A stretch of DNA of 64,000 bases from Roseateles toxinivorans (GTDB taxonomy: Bacteria; Pseudomonadota; Gammaproteobacteria; Burkholderiales; Burkholderiaceae_C): NCBI RefSeq assembly GCF_004362525.1, contig NZ_SNXS01000001.1, forward strand, positions 1,043,510 to 1,107,509, written 5' to 3'. Made by a program: the position numbers and the translations under genes. The notes beneath the pieces were generated by a model. It ran no database searches and had not been told where the DNA came from. It saw only the letters and a list, made by a program, of their open reading frames with translations. This document shows, piece by piece, positions 16,610 to 25,375 of this stretch; the stretch's first letter is position 1; the number at the start of each line of letters is the position of its first letter.

Positions 16610-17695
16610 TCAGAGCTTTTGCGACTGCATGAAGTCGTCGAAGCCGGCTTCGGCAAAGCGGAACCACAGGTTCTGCTCGCGACGGAAGGCCGAGTAGTCC
16701 TCGTAGACCTTCTTCCAGTTCGGGTTCTTGGCCGACAGTTCGGCATAGACAGCCATCGACTCCTTGAAGGCCGCGTCCAGCACGTCCTTGGGGAAGCGGA
16801 ACAGCTTGGAGCCACCGGCGACCAGCTGACGCAGTGCGGCCGGGTTCTTCGCGTCGTACTTGGCCTGCATATCGGTGTGAGCGACCGCGGTGGCCGCTTC
16901 GACGATTGCCTTGTACTCCGGCGTCAGCGCCTCGAACGCCTTGTTGTTGATGAAGAAGTCCAACTGCGGACCACCTTCCCACCAGCCAGGATAGTAGTAG
17001 TTCGGCGCAACCTTGTTGAAGCCCAGCTTCTGATCATCGTAAGGTCCCACCCACTCGGCGGCGTCGATGGTGCCCTTCTCCAGCGCCTGGTAGATCTCGC
17101 CACCGGGGATGTTCTGCGGCACGCCACCCATGCGCTCCAGCACGCGGCCGGCGAAGCCGCCGATGCGCATCTTCATGCCCTTGATATCGGCCAGGGACTT
17201 GATTTCCTTGCGGTACCAGCCACCCATCTGGGCGCCGGTATTGCCGCCCAGGAAGTTGACGATGTTGTACTGCTTGTAGAACTCGCGCATCAGCTTCAGG
17301 CCATTGCCCTCCACCATCCAGGCCGTCATCTGGCGGCTGTTCAGGCCGAAGGGGATGGCGCAGCCCAGGGCGAAGGTTTCGTCCTTGCCGAAGAAGTAGT
17401 ACGGTGCCGTATGGGCCATCTCGACGGTGCCGTTCTGCACGCCGTCCACCACACCGAAGGCGGGCATCAGTTCGCCGCCGGCATGCACGGAAATCTGGAA
17501 CTTGCCGCCAGTCATTTCCGAAACCTTCTTGGCGAACACATCGGATGCGCCAAAAATCGTGTCGAGGGACTTGGGAAAGCTCGAGGCCAGACGCCAGCGG
17601 ATATTGGCCTGAGCGTGCACGACGGCAGGCGCGACACCGGCGGCCAAAACACCGGCCAGACCAGCTTGTTTAACAAAGGAACGGCGTTCCATCAT
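16610..17695 (-). CDS. TRAP transporter substrate-binding protein (DctP type)
   Basis: Periplasmic receptor that delivers its ligand to the TRAP permease. The 361-residue precursor has a twin-arginine-like signal (MERRSFVKQAGLAGVLAAG, cleavage likely after VVHAQA). The mature chain has the DctP fold with the long-helix region and a carboxylate-binding arginine in GMKMRIGGFAGRV; aromatic motifs such as YYYPGWWEGGPQLDFF match the TakP group of 2-oxoacid receptors. A GGAG lies seven bases before the ATG at 17695; a second ATG follows at 17692. It is transcribed toward the permease genes and has its own promoter. Confidence 0.93.
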   Translation of the reverse strand: MMERRSFVKQAGLAGVLAAGVAPAVVHAQANIRWRLASSFPKSLDTIFGASDVFAKKVSEMTGGKFQISVHAGGELMPAFGVVDGVQNGTVEMAHTAPYYFFGKDETFALGCAIPFGLNSRQMTAWMVEGNGLKLMREFYKQYNIVNFLGGNTGAQMGGWYRKEIKSLADIKGMKMRIGGFAGRVLERMGGVPQNIPGGEIYQALEKGTIDAAEWVGPYDDQKLGFNKVAPNYYYPGWWEGGPQLDFFINNKAFEALTPEYKAIVEAATAVAHTDMQAKYDAKNPAALRQLVAGGSKLFRFPKDVLDAAFKESMAVYAELSAKNPNWKKVYEDYSAFRREQNLWFRFAEAGFDDFMQSQKL

Positions 17696-17735
17696 GAGGG
17701 CACTCCTTGGGGGATGAAAACATTGAGCGAACCAG

Positions 17736-17780
17736 ATTCTAGGGTTGCCCCGACCCGGACCTAGCGGGGAAAACCCAGGG
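17736..17780 (-). promoter_or_regulatory. Promoter and candidate operator of the TRAP binding-protein gene
   Basis: On the reverse strand TAGAAT (17741 down to 17736) is a likely -10. The -35 position falls inside 17757-17780, whose forward strand begins GGACCTAGCGGGGAAAACCC. This shares GACCTAG, a G-run with AA, and a closing CC.AGG with the inverted repeat upstream of the permease operon at 13979-14006. The overlap with -35 suggests a regulator site. Confidence 0.45.
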
Positions 17781-17830
17781 CGAATAGCCGTTGCGAAGGC
17801 CTCAGCTGGGCCTGCGTTGTAAGCCTTCCG

Positions 17831-19231
17831 TCAGCTTCCGGCCAGCTTCATTTTTTCGATCAAAACGGAGCCTATGGTTTTGGTGCCGAGCGTGTAGCGA
17901 TCGGCGCCAACGGCAACGATCTGCTTGAACATATCGGGCAGATTGCCGGCGATGGTGATTTCCTCCACGGGGTACTGGATGCGACCGTTCTCGACCCAGT
18001 AGCCGCTGGCGCCACGCGAGTAGTCGCCGGTCACGTAATTGACGCCCTGCCCCATCAGCTCGGTGACGAACAGGCCACGGTGCAGCTTGCGCAGCATCGC
18101 CTCCAGGTCATCGCCCGGCGCGGTCAGGCGGCTGGTCAGGCTCAGATTGTGCGAGCCGCCGGCATGACCCGTGGTGCGCAGGCCCAGCTTGCGGGCCGAA
18201 TAGGTGGAGAGGAAGTAGCCCTGCACCACGCCGGCCTGGACAACGCTTCGTGCTCGGGTGATCACGCCCTCGTCATCGAACGGCGAGCTGCCCTTGCCCT
18301 TGAGCAGATGCGGATCCTCCGCCACATCGATGTGCGGGGCCAGCACCTGCTTGCCCACGCAGTCCACCAGAAAGGTCGCCTTGCGGTACAGCGCGCCACC
18401 GCTGGTGGCCTGCACATAGGCACCCAGCAGCCCGGCGGCCACGGTGGACTCGAACAACACCGGCACCTCGCCGGTGGGCACGCGGCGGGCCTTCAACCTG
18501 GAGAGCGCGCGCTCGGCAGCGTAGCGGCCCACGGCCTCGGGCGAGGCCAGCTCCTGCGCGTCGCGCATCGAGCTGTACCAGGCGTCGCGCTGCATGCCGT
18601 TGCCACGCCCGGCGATAGGTGCCACCGACAGCGAATGCCGCGAGCTGGCATAGCCACCGCGAAAGCCACGCGAATTGCCGGTGATGAAGTGAGACTGCTG
18701 CGCCGACACGCCGGCGCCTTCGGAATTGGTGATGCGCTTGTCGACGCCAAAGGCCGCGGCCTCGCAGCGCATGGCGATCCGGGCCGCCTCTTCGGCGGTA
18801 ATCGCCCAGGGGTGGAACAGGTCCAGGTCAGGGCGCAACTTGGGGTCAAGGGCCAGGTCTTGATCGTCGGGCAGGCCGGCCATCTCGTCCTCGGCGGTGA
18901 AGCGGGCGATGTCGTAGGCCGCGCGCACCGTGTCTTCCAAGGCTTTACGCGAGAAGTCCGAGGTGCCGGCATTGCCGCGGCGCTGGCCCAGATAGACGGT
19001 CACGCCCAGCGATTTGTCGCGGTTGCGCTCGACGTTCTCCAGCTCGCCCTTGCGGGTCGACACCGACAGGCCCACGCCTTCGGAGGCCTCGGCCGCTGCG
19101 TCACTGGCGCCCAAGGTCTTGGCATAGGCCAGCGCATCGTCCACCAGCTGCTGGAACTGCGCGGGAGACCAGGCAAAGCCGCTGTCGGCACGCGAGGAAA
19201 CGGGAGGGGTCTTCTTGGAGGGTCGTGACAT
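17831..19231 (-). CDS. pmbA: Metalloprotease PmbA/TldE
   Basis: Partner of TldD in the TldD/E protease that trims peptides such as microcin B17 precursor and CcdA. The protein has 466 residues from the ATG at 19231 (MSRPSKKTPPVSSR); a start 36 bases upstream is possible but adds a non-conserved leader. Recognisable segments are the N-terminal GVGLSVSTRKGELENVERNRD, LFESTVAAGLLGAYVQATSGGALYRK in the middle, and the C-terminal YVTGDYSRGASGYWVENG. TldE lacks the zinc site of TldD, as expected. tldD is not in the window. It is divergent from darP with 133 bases between. Confidence 0.93.
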   Translation of the reverse strand: MSRPSKKTPPVSSRADSGFAWSPAQFQQLVDDALAYAKTLGASDAAAEASEGVGLSVSTRKGELENVERNRDKSLGVTVYLGQRRGNAGTSDFSRKALEDTVRAAYDIARFTAEDEMAGLPDDQDLALDPKLRPDLDLFHPWAITAEEAARIAMRCEAAAFGVDKRITNSEGAGVSAQQSHFITGNSRGFRGGYASSRHSLSVAPIAGRGNGMQRDAWYSSMRDAQELASPEAVGRYAAERALSRLKARRVPTGEVPVLFESTVAAGLLGAYVQATSGGALYRKATFLVDCVGKQVLAPHIDVAEDPHLLKGKGSSPFDDEGVITRARSVVQAGVVQGYFLSTYSARKLGLRTTGHAGGSHNLSLTSRLTAPGDDLEAMLRKLHRGLFVTELMGQGVNYVTGDYSRGASGYWVENGRIQYPVEEITIAGNLPDMFKQIVAVGADRYTLGTKTIGSVLIEKMKLAGS

Positions 19232-19364
19232 GGTTGCCTGGGCAGCGATGGGATCAAGCGGCATCATACCCAGGGAGAACGTGGAAAAGCTCGCTTGGTA
19301 TCATCCATCCCTCCCCGCTGGCCCCCTGTCCGACTTCACGCGAAGCCGGCGCTTGACCGAATCC

Positions 19365-19937
19365 ATGAAAAGCCAACCTACCTATCAAGCGTCCGAGAAC
19401 CCGTTCGACGACGAACGCCCCAGCAAGACCAAGATGAAACAGGCCTCGCACGAGCTGCAGGCCCTGGGCGAGGACCTGGTCAGCCTGCCCGACAGCCGCA
19501 TCGCGCCGCTGAACCTCAGCGAGACCCTGCTGGCCGCGATCCAGGAATACCGCCGGACCCGCTCGCACGAGGGCAAGCGCCGCCAGATGCAGTTCATCGG
19601 CAAGCTGATGCGCCACACCGATGCCGAACCGATACGCGAGGCGGTGGCGGCGATGAAGCTGGGTGTGGCCCGCAACGCGCTGGAGCTGCACGAGGCCGAA
19701 CGCTGGCGCGCCGAGCTGATCGCCAGCGACGACGCGCTGACCCGCTGGATGGCCGAGTTCCCGGCCACCGATGCGCAGCAGCTGCGCAGCGTCGTGCGCT
19801 CGGCCCGCAAGGACGCGTCGCTGGTACCCGAGAAGCGCAGCGGCCGCGCCTACCGCGAGCTGTTCCAGCTGATCAAGCAGGCGCAGATCGAGGCGGCCGG
19901 CGGCGAACAAGAACAGGACGAGCCCGGCGATGAGTGA
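19365..19937 (+). CDS. darP: Ribosome-associated protein YjgA/DarP (DUF615)
   Basis: A 190-residue helical, charged protein of the DUF615 family, which binds late 50S intermediates and helps ribosome assembly. The family segments LNLSETLLAAIQEYRR, RRQMQFIGKLMRH and SGRAYRELFQLIKQAQ are present. The start MKSQPTYQASENPFDDE at 19365 is chosen as the first family-like N-terminus; the longer frame enters the pmbA promoter region. The pair pmbA-darP in divergent order is widely conserved. The C-terminus overlaps mog by eight bases, so the two are likely one transcript. Confidence 0.92.
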   Translation: MKSQPTYQASENPFDDERPSKTKMKQASHELQALGEDLVSLPDSRIAPLNLSETLLAAIQEYRRTRSHEGKRRQMQFIGKLMRHTDAEPIREAVAAMKLGVARNALELHEAERWRAELIASDDALTRWMAEFPATDAQQLRSVVRSARKDASLVPEKRSGRAYRELFQLIKQAQIEAAGGEQEQDEPGDE

Positions 19938-20535
19938 CGCGTACGAGCCGGTGCGCATCGGCCTGGTCTCGGTCAGCGACCGCGCCTCGAGCGGCGTCTA
20001 TGAAGACAAGGGCCTGCCCGCGCTGCGCGACTGGCTGACGCGCGCACTGCGCAATCCGATCACCTTCGAAACCCGGCTGATTCCGGACGAGCAGGCCGGC
20101 ATCAGCGCCGCCTTGATCGAGCTGGTCGATCAGGCGCAATGCCAGCTGGTCCTGACCACCGGCGGCACCGGCCCCGCGCTGCGCGACGTCACGCCCGAGG
20201 CCACCCTGGCCGTGGCGGACAAGGTGATGCCCGGTTTCGGCGAACAGATGCGCCAGATCAGCCTGAACTTCGTGCCGACGGCCATTCTGTCGCGTCAGGT
20301 GGCGGTGATTCGCAAGCAGGCCCTGATCATCAACCTGCCCGGCCAGCCCAAGTCGATTGCCGAGACCCTGGAAGGCCTGCCCCAGGCCACGCCGCCGGTG
20401 CCCGGCATCTTCGCCGCCGTGCCCTACTGCCTCGACCTGATTGGCGCGCCCTACCTCGAAACCGACGAGGCGGTGGTCAAGGCCTTCAGGCCGAAGTCGG
20501 CGATCCGGCCCAAGGCAGTGCCTGGCGCTACTTGA
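19930..20535 (+). CDS. mog: Molybdopterin adenylyltransferase
   Basis: Adenylates molybdopterin before molybdenum insertion in molybdenum cofactor synthesis. The 201-residue protein shows the MogA/MoaB fold marks: [20 protein letters not shown], the phosphate-binding [20 protein letters not shown] near 75-95, and the [15 protein letters not shown] segment near 140. It overlaps darP at its start. At its 3' end it overlaps the convergent cysE gene by eight bases, leaving no space for separate terminators. No other moa/moe genes are in the window. Confidence 0.95.
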   Translation: MSDAYEPVRIGLVSVSDRASSGVYEDKGLPALRDWLTRALRNPITFETRLIPDEQAGISAALIELVDQAQCQLVLTTGGTGPALRDVTPEATLAVADKVMPGFGEQMRQISLNFVPTAILSRQVAVIRKQALIINLPGQPKSIAETLEGLPQATPPVPGIFAAVPYCLDLIGAPYLETDEAVVKAFRPKSAIRPKAVPGAT

Positions 20536-21295
20536 CCAGCTGGGTCAGGCGCGCCGCGTCGAAGGACTCGTCCTTCTGCGCATCCTTGGGCACGCAATCT
20601 GGTTTACCGGCCTCCGACAGCTGCGCGATCGCCTGCCACAGCAGCGCGATCTGGTGCTCATGGCCCGAGGCGTTGTCGATCAGCCCCTTCATCGCCTGGG
20701 CCACCGGGTCATCGCCCTGGGTCACGCCATAGGCCGAGAAACCCAGCTTGGCGGCCACCTCCTCACGCTTCGCGTCGGCCTGCGCCTCGATGATGCGCGC
20801 CGGGTTGCCCACGGCCGTGGCACCCGCGGGCACCGGCCGTGTCACCACCGCACCAGAGCCCACGCGCGCCCCGGCACCGACGGTGAAGCCGCCCAGCACA
20901 CAGGCATTGGCGCCGATGATCACGCCGGCCTCCAGGGTCGGGTGGCGCTTGGCGCCCTTGACCAGCGAGGTGCCGCCCAGGGTCACGCCCTGGTAGATCG
21001 TGCAACCATCGCCGATCTCGGCCATCTCGCCGATGACGATGCCCATGCCGTGGTCGATGAACACCTGCCGGCCTATGGTCGCGCCGGGGTGGATCTCGAT
21101 GCCGGTCAGAAAGCGCGCCAAGTTCGAGATGAAGCGGCCCCACCAGTGGAAGCCATGGCGCCAGCAGGCATTGGCCCAGCGGTGCATCAGCAGCGCATGC
21201 AGACCCGGATAACAGGTCAGCACCTCCCATGACGAGCGCGCGGCCGGGTCACGTTCGAGGATGCAGGCAATGTCTTCTCTGAGGCGCGCAAACAC
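20528..21295 (-). CDS. cysE: Serine O-acetyltransferase
   Basis: Makes O-acetylserine from serine and acetyl-CoA, the first step of cysteine synthesis. The 255-residue chain begins [20 protein letters not shown] at the GTG 21295, with AGAGGAAG seven bases upstream. The left-handed beta-helix follows ([20 protein letters not shown] with the catalytic histidine, then [14 protein letters not shown]). The C-terminal tail after the helix is about 70 residues long, more extended than in short SAT forms. Its 3' end overlaps mog on the other strand. Confidence 0.94.
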   Translation of the reverse strand: MFARLREDIACILERDPAARSSWEVLTCYPGLHALLMHRWANACWRHGFHWWGRFISNLARFLTGIEIHPGATIGRQVFIDHGMGIVIGEMAEIGDGCTIYQGVTLGGTSLVKGAKRHPTLEAGVIIGANACVLGGFTVGAGARVGSGAVVTRPVPAGATAVGNPARIIEAQADAKREEVAAKLGFSAYGVTQGDDPVAQAMKGLIDNASGHEHQIALLWQAIAQLSEAGKPDCVPKDAQKDESFDAARLTQLVK

Positions 21296-21380
21296 GGCGG
21301 GCTTCCTCTGGTCTGATGCGGGCTGGGCAGTGTAGCAACCGGTTTTGTGCGCCGTCCGGGCCAGCCCAATGCCCTTGAGC

Positions 21381-22127
21381 TCAACCGGGCTTGCCGCGAT
21401 CTTTAACCATCGCCTTGGCAATGCCGCGCAGGATGTGGATCTCTTCGTCGGCCAACTGGGCGCGATTGAGCAACTGGTTCAGCCGCGGCATCAGCTTCTT
21501 CGGCGCGGCCGGGTCCAGAAAGTCGATCTCGACCAGGGCCTGCTGCCAGTGCTCCAGCAGCCCCTGCACGGCAGCCGCCGACGCGAATTTGGTTTCGGCG
21601 GTGCGCCCTTCGACCTCGAAACTGCCCAAGGCCTGGCGCCACTCGTACGAGATCAGCTGTATCGCCTGGGCCAGGTTCAAGGAGCCATAGCTCGGGTTCG
21701 TCGGGATGCTCAGCACCGCGTGGCAGCGGTAGACGTCCTCATTGCTCATGCCATAGCGCTCGGAGCCGAACACGAAGGCAACACGCTGGCCGCTGGCCGC
21801 CAGCTCGGGGAACAGCGCGCGCGGTGCATGGGTCGGCGGGCCGAAGTCACGCGGCGTCATCGCCGTGGCACAGAGGTAGCTGACGCCGTCCAGCGCCTCT
21901 TCAAAGCTATCGACGATGCGCGCCCGGGCCAGGATGTCGGCCGCGCCGCTGGCCATCGCGATGGTCTCCTCCTGGCTCAGCACATCGGCAAAACGGGGCC
22001 TGACGAGCACCAGATCGCCGAAGCCCATCACCTTCATGGCCCGGGCGGCCGAGCCCACATTGCCGGGGTGGCTGGTCTGAACCAGGATGAATCGTGTGGA
22101 ATCGACGCTCAAGGGCTTTGCCGGCAA
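21381..22127 (-). CDS. trmJ: tRNA (cytidine/uridine-2'-O)-methyltransferase TrmJ
   Basis: SPOUT-class enzyme that methylates the 2'-hydroxyl of residue 32 in several tRNAs. The three knot motifs are clear: [19 protein letters not shown] near residue 20, [13 protein letters not shown] near 120, and [18 protein letters not shown] near 140. The C-terminal helical region resembles E. coli TrmJ. The start is uncertain: TTG 22127 gives 248 residues, a second TTG six codons in ([12 protein letters not shown]) is also possible, and neither has a good ribosome site. Divergent from suhB with about 90 bases between. Confidence 0.9.
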   Translation of the reverse strand: MPAKPLSVDSTRFILVQTSHPGNVGSAARAMKVMGFGDLVLVRPRFADVLSQEETIAMASGAADILARARIVDSFEEALDGVSYLCATAMTPRDFGPPTHAPRALFPELAASGQRVAFVFGSERYGMSNEDVYRCHAVLSIPTNPSYGSLNLAQAIQLISYEWRQALGSFEVEGRTAETKFASAAAVQGLLEHWQQALVEIDFLDPAAPKKLMPRLNQLLNRAQLADEEIHILRGIAKAMVKDRGKPG

Positions 22128-22146
22128 GGTAAAATCAGCATTATCC

Positions 22147-22161
22147 CTAGCTTGAGGCTAG
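22147..22161. other. Short hairpin between trmJ and suhB
   Basis: CTAGC (22147-22151) and GCTAG (22157-22161) pair around a 5-base loop in the divergent promoter region, 57 bases before suhB. It may be an operator or leader hairpin; the assignment is weak. Confidence 0.3.
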
Positions 22162-22217
22162 CGACCCGCTCTTTTCCTCCGCCAAGTCCCGACTCCCAAC
22201 GCCTGCAGGTTATACGC

Positions 22218-23153
22218 ATGTCCACTCAAGCCGCACTCCATCCCATGCTCAACGTTGCCATCAAGGCAGCGCGCGCGGCAGGTTCCATCATCAACCGTGC
22301 GTCTATGGATCTGGACTTGCTGAAGGTCAACACCAAGTCGCCCAACGACTTCGTGACCGAGGTGGACCAGGCCGCCGAGCGCGTCATCATCGAAACGCTG
22401 CTGACCGCCTACCCGGGCCATGGCATCCTGGCCGAAGAATCGGGCCGCGAGCACGGCTCGGCCGACAGCGAATACGTCTGGATCATTGATCCGCTGGACG
22501 GCACCACCAATTTCATTCACGGCTTCCCTGTGTATGCCGTGTCGATCGCCCTGGCCTTCCGCGGCCAGGTGCAGCAGGCGGTCGTCTATGACCCGACCCG
22601 CAACGACCTGTTCTATGCCTCCAAGGGCCGTGGCGCCTACCTGAACGACAAGCGCCTGCGCGTGTCCAAGCGCGTGCGCATGGCCGAGGCGCTGATCGGC
22701 ACCGGCTTCCCCTTCCGCAAGGGCGACAACTTCAAGCGCTACGTGAAGATGTTCGAGGAGGTGATGCAGCAGTGCGCCGGCCTGCGCCGCCCGGGCGCGG
22801 CAGCCCTTGACCTCTGCTATGTGGCCGCCGGCTACTACGACGGCTTCTTCGAAACCGGCCTGCAGCCCTGGGACGTGGCCGCAGGCTCGCTGATCATCAC
22901 CGAGGCCGGTGGCCTGGTCGGCAACTTCACCGGCGAATCAGACTATCTGTACCAGCGCGAAGTGGTGGCCGCCAACCCGCGCATCTACGGCCAGCTGGTG
23001 CAGACGCTGGCGCCCTACACCCGCGTGATCAAGGAAGAAGAAGCTGCCGCCGAGGCCAAGGCCGAGGAACAGACGGCCGCCGCTGCAGTTGCCGCCGCAG
23101 CCGACCCGAAAAAGAAAGCCCCGGTTCGCCTGCGCAAGGCCGACCTGGCCTGA
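22218..23153 (+). CDS. suhB: Inositol-1-monophosphatase SuhB
   Basis: Magnesium-dependent phosphatase of the IMPase family; in E. coli SuhB also binds RNA polymerase and aids rRNA antitermination. The core matches residues about 1-265, with metal-binding [25 protein letters not shown] near 90, and [18 protein letters not shown] near 215. An extra tail of about 40 residues rich in Ala, Glu and Lys ([20 protein letters not shown], ending [10 protein letters not shown]) extends the protein to 311. The ATG at 22218 is chosen; a longer frame reaching back over trmJ is a shadow. Confidence 0.94.
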   Translation: MSTQAALHPMLNVAIKAARAAGSIINRASMDLDLLKVNTKSPNDFVTEVDQAAERVIIETLLTAYPGHGILAEESGREHGSADSEYVWIIDPLDGTTNFIHGFPVYAVSIALAFRGQVQQAVVYDPTRNDLFYASKGRGAYLNDKRLRVSKRVRMAEALIGTGFPFRKGDNFKRYVKMFEEVMQQCAGLRRPGAAALDLCYVAAGYYDGFFETGLQPWDVAAGSLIITEAGGLVGNFTGESDYLYQREVVAANPRIYGQLVQTLAPYTRVIKEEEAAAEAKAEEQTAAAAVAAAADPKKKAPVRLRKADLA

Positions 23154-23164
23154 TCAGAGCGGGA

Positions 23165-24619
23165 TCAGAACGGGTAGTGCCTCTCACCGGTCTGCACCGT
23201 CACCCAGCGCAGTTCGGTGAAGGCCTCGATGCCGGCCTTGCCGCCGAAGCGGCCATAGCCGCTGCCCTTGACGCCGCCGAACGGCATCTGCGCCTCGTCA
23301 TGCACGGTCGGGCCGTTGACATGGCAGATGCCCGACTCGATGCGCCTGGCCACCTGCAGCGCGCGGCCGATGTCGCGGCCGAACACGGCCGCTGACAGGC
23401 CGAACTCGTTGTCATTGGCGCAGGCCACCGCGGCCTCGACGCCATCGACCCGCACGATGCCCTTGACCGGGCCGAAGGTCTCCTCGCGGTAGATGCGCAT
23501 GGCCGGGGTCACGTGGTCCATCACGGTGGCGGCCATCAGGGTGCTGTCGGCCTTGCCGCCGCACAGCAGCCTGGCGCCTTTGGCCAGCGCATCGTCTATC
23601 AGCGCGTTGCAATGCTCGACCGTGCCCATGCTGGCCACAGAGCCCAGCACCACCGGCGCCGGCTGGCGCGGATCGCCCCGCGGCAGTGAGCGTGCGCGCC
23701 TGACGAAGCGCGCGGCGAAGTCGTCGGCGATCTTGGAGTCAACGATCAGCCGCTCGGTGGACATGCAGATCTGGCCCGAGTTGGCAAAGGCACCAAAGAC
23801 CGCCGCGGCCACGGCCGCATCGAGGTCGGCATCGTCCAGCACCAGCAGCGGTGCCTTGCCGCCCAGCTCCAGCAGCGCCGGTTTCAGATGGGCGGCGCAG
23901 GTGGCGGCAATCAGCTTGCCCACCCGCGTCGAGCCGGTGAAATTGACGCGTCGCACGGCCGGGTGGGCGATCATGGCCTCGACCACGGCGCCCGCGTCGG
24001 CGGGATCGTTGGTCAGGTAGTTCAGCACCCCGGCGGCGAAGCCGGCATCCTGGAACGACTCGATGATCAGCTGATGCGTGCGCGGGCACAGCTCGCTGCC
24101 CTTCAGTATCACCGTGTTGCCGCAGGCCAGCGGCGTGGCGATGGCGCGCACGCCCAGAATCACCGGCGCGTTCCAGGGCGCGATGCCCAGCACCACGCCG
24201 GCCGGCTGGCGCATGCCCATGGCCAGCAGGCCGGGCACGTCGGACGGAATCACCTCGCCGCTGATCTGCGTCGTCAAGGCTGCGGCCTCGCGCACCATGC
24301 CGGCCGCCAGATGCACATTGAAGCCGGCCCACATCGCCGAGGCACCGGTTTCGGCCGCCATCGCGGCGATGAACTGCGGCGTGCGGGCCTCCAGCGCGTC
24401 GGCGGCCTTCAGCAGCAGTGCGCGGCGCTCGCCGGGACCGGTCTGGCTCCAGCCGGCGAAGGCCGCTTGCGCCGCATCGGCCGCGGCGCAGGCATCGGCG
24501 GTGCTGGCGGCGGGCGCGCGGCTGGCCACGCTGCCGTCCAGCGGGTTGCGGCGCTCGAAGGTGCGCCCGCCCTCGGCGCTGACGGCCAGGCCCTGGATCA
24601 GCATGCTGCATTCGTTCAT
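23165..24619 (-). CDS. Aldehyde dehydrogenase, aromatic type (internal start of the LivF frame)
   Basis: NAD(P)-dependent oxidation of an aldehyde to its acid. The 484-residue module is close to the salicylaldehyde/vanillin dehydrogenase group: cofactor region GIAPWNAPVILGVRAIA, NFTGSTRVGK, the catalytic glutamate in LELGGKAPLLVLDD, the catalytic cysteine in NSGQICMSTERLIV, and FGGVKGSGYGRFGG near the end. It has its own start ATG 24619 with GAGGAG nine bases upstream. Linked Liv transporter genes and an AraC-type regulator suggest the aldehyde arises from an imported aromatic compound. The precise substrate is inference. Confidence 0.88.
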   Translation of the reverse strand: MNECSMLIQGLAVSAEGGRTFERRNPLDGSVASRAPAASTADACAAADAAQAAFAGWSQTGPGERRALLLKAADALEARTPQFIAAMAAETGASAMWAGFNVHLAAGMVREAAALTTQISGEVIPSDVPGLLAMGMRQPAGVVLGIAPWNAPVILGVRAIATPLACGNTVILKGSELCPRTHQLIIESFQDAGFAAGVLNYLTNDPADAGAVVEAMIAHPAVRRVNFTGSTRVGKLIAATCAAHLKPALLELGGKAPLLVLDDADLDAAVAAAVFGAFANSGQICMSTERLIVDSKIADDFAARFVRRARSLPRGDPRQPAPVVLGSVASMGTVEHCNALIDDALAKGARLLCGGKADSTLMAATVMDHVTPAMRIYREETFGPVKGIVRVDGVEAAVACANDNEFGLSAAVFGRDIGRALQVARRIESGICHVNGPTVHDEAQMPFGGVKGSGYGRFGGKAGIEAFTELRWVTVQTGERHYPF

Positions 24620-25375
24620 GGTCGGCTTCTCCTCGTTCGATGTTGATGGGGCCGCGGCCCCCTGGCCCAGATAGGCATGGCGGATCACGCTGGAGCGGGC
24701 CAGCAGCCGCGCCGGCCCGCTGGCCACAAGGGTGCCGCGCTCCAGCACATAGCCGCGGTCGGCCACGGCCAAGGCCTTGCGCACGTTCTGCTCGACCATC
24801 AGCACGGTGGTGCCCTGGTCGGCGATGCGGCGGGCGATGGCCAGCAGCTCGTCGACCATGCGCGGCGCCAGCCCCAGCGACGGTTCGTCCAGCATCAGCA
24901 GTCGCGGTGCGCTGACCATCGCGCGGGCCACGGCCACCATCTGCTGCTCGCCGCCACTCATCGAGCCGGCCAGTTGCCGCGCCCGCTGAGCCAGCTTCGG
25001 AAAGTCGGCGAGCGCCTGTTGCACACGGTGGGCGCGCTCGGCCGCGCTCTGCAGCCAGCCGCCCAGCTCCAGGTTGTCGAGCACGCTCAGCTGCGGGAAC
25101 AGCTGGCGGCCCTCCGGCACCAGCACGAGGCCGCGCCGGACGATCTCGGACGGCCGGGCCTCGGGCGCAATCGCCTGGCCGTCGAGCATTACGTGGCCCT
25201 CGCGCCGTATCAGCCCGGCGATGGCCTTCAGCAGCGTGGTCTTGCCGGCGCCATTCGGGCCAAGAATGACGGTCAGCCCCGGCCTGGCCTCAAGGCTCAG
25301 CCCGCGCAGCACCTGGAAGCCGCCATAGCCGGCGCTCAAGCCTTGGATCTGCAGGTGGGCGGCGGCTCCGCTCAT
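23165..25375 (-). CDS. LivF-type ABC ATPase read in frame into an aldehyde dehydrogenase
   Basis: One uninterrupted frame of 736 residues joins two complete proteins. Residues 1 to about 245 are a LivF-type ATPase for branched-chain or aromatic-acid ABC import: Walker A GPNGAGKTT, signature SMSGGEQQM, Walker B LLMLDEPSLGLAP, and the usual ending VIRHAYLGQG. There is no stop; a short linker AAAPSTSNEEKPT leads to the ATG of a full aldehyde dehydrogenase. A GAGGAG ribosome site lies inside the linker, so the second part may be made alone or as a fusion. The start ATG 25375 overlaps the LivG stop (ATGA). It could be a true fusion, or a lost stop codon through mutation or sequencing error. Confidence 0.8.
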   Translation of the reverse strand: MSGAAAHLQIQGLSAGYGGFQVLRGLSLEARPGLTVILGPNGAGKTTLLKAIAGLIRREGHVMLDGQAIAPEARPSEIVRRGLVLVPEGRQLFPQLSVLDNLELGGWLQSAAERAHRVQQALADFPKLAQRARQLAGSMSGGEQQMVAVARAMVSAPRLLMLDEPSLGLAPRMVDELLAIARRIADQGTTVLMVEQNVRKALAVADRGYVLERGTLVASGPARLLARSSVIRHAYLGQGAAAPSTSNEEKPTMNECSMLIQGLAVSAEGGRTFERRNPLDGSVASRAPAASTADACAAADAAQAAFAGWSQTGPGERRALLLKAADALEARTPQFIAAMAAETGASAMWAGFNVHLAAGMVREAAALTTQISGEVIPSDVPGLLAMGMRQPAGVVLGIAPWNAPVILGVRAIATPLACGNTVILKGSELCPRTHQLIIESFQDAGFAAGVLNYLTNDPADAGAVVEAMIAHPAVRRVNFTGSTRVGKLIAATCAAHLKPALLELGGKAPLLVLDDADLDAAVAAAVFGAFANSGQICMSTERLIVDSKIADDFAARFVRRARSLPRGDPRQPAPVVLGSVASMGTVEHCNALIDDALAKGARLLCGGKADSTLMAATVMDHVTPAMRIYREETFGPVKGIVRVDGVEAAVACANDNEFGLSAAVFGRDIGRALQVARRIESGICHVNGPTVHDEAQMPFGGVKGSGYGRFGGKAGIEAFTELRWVTVQTGERHYPF

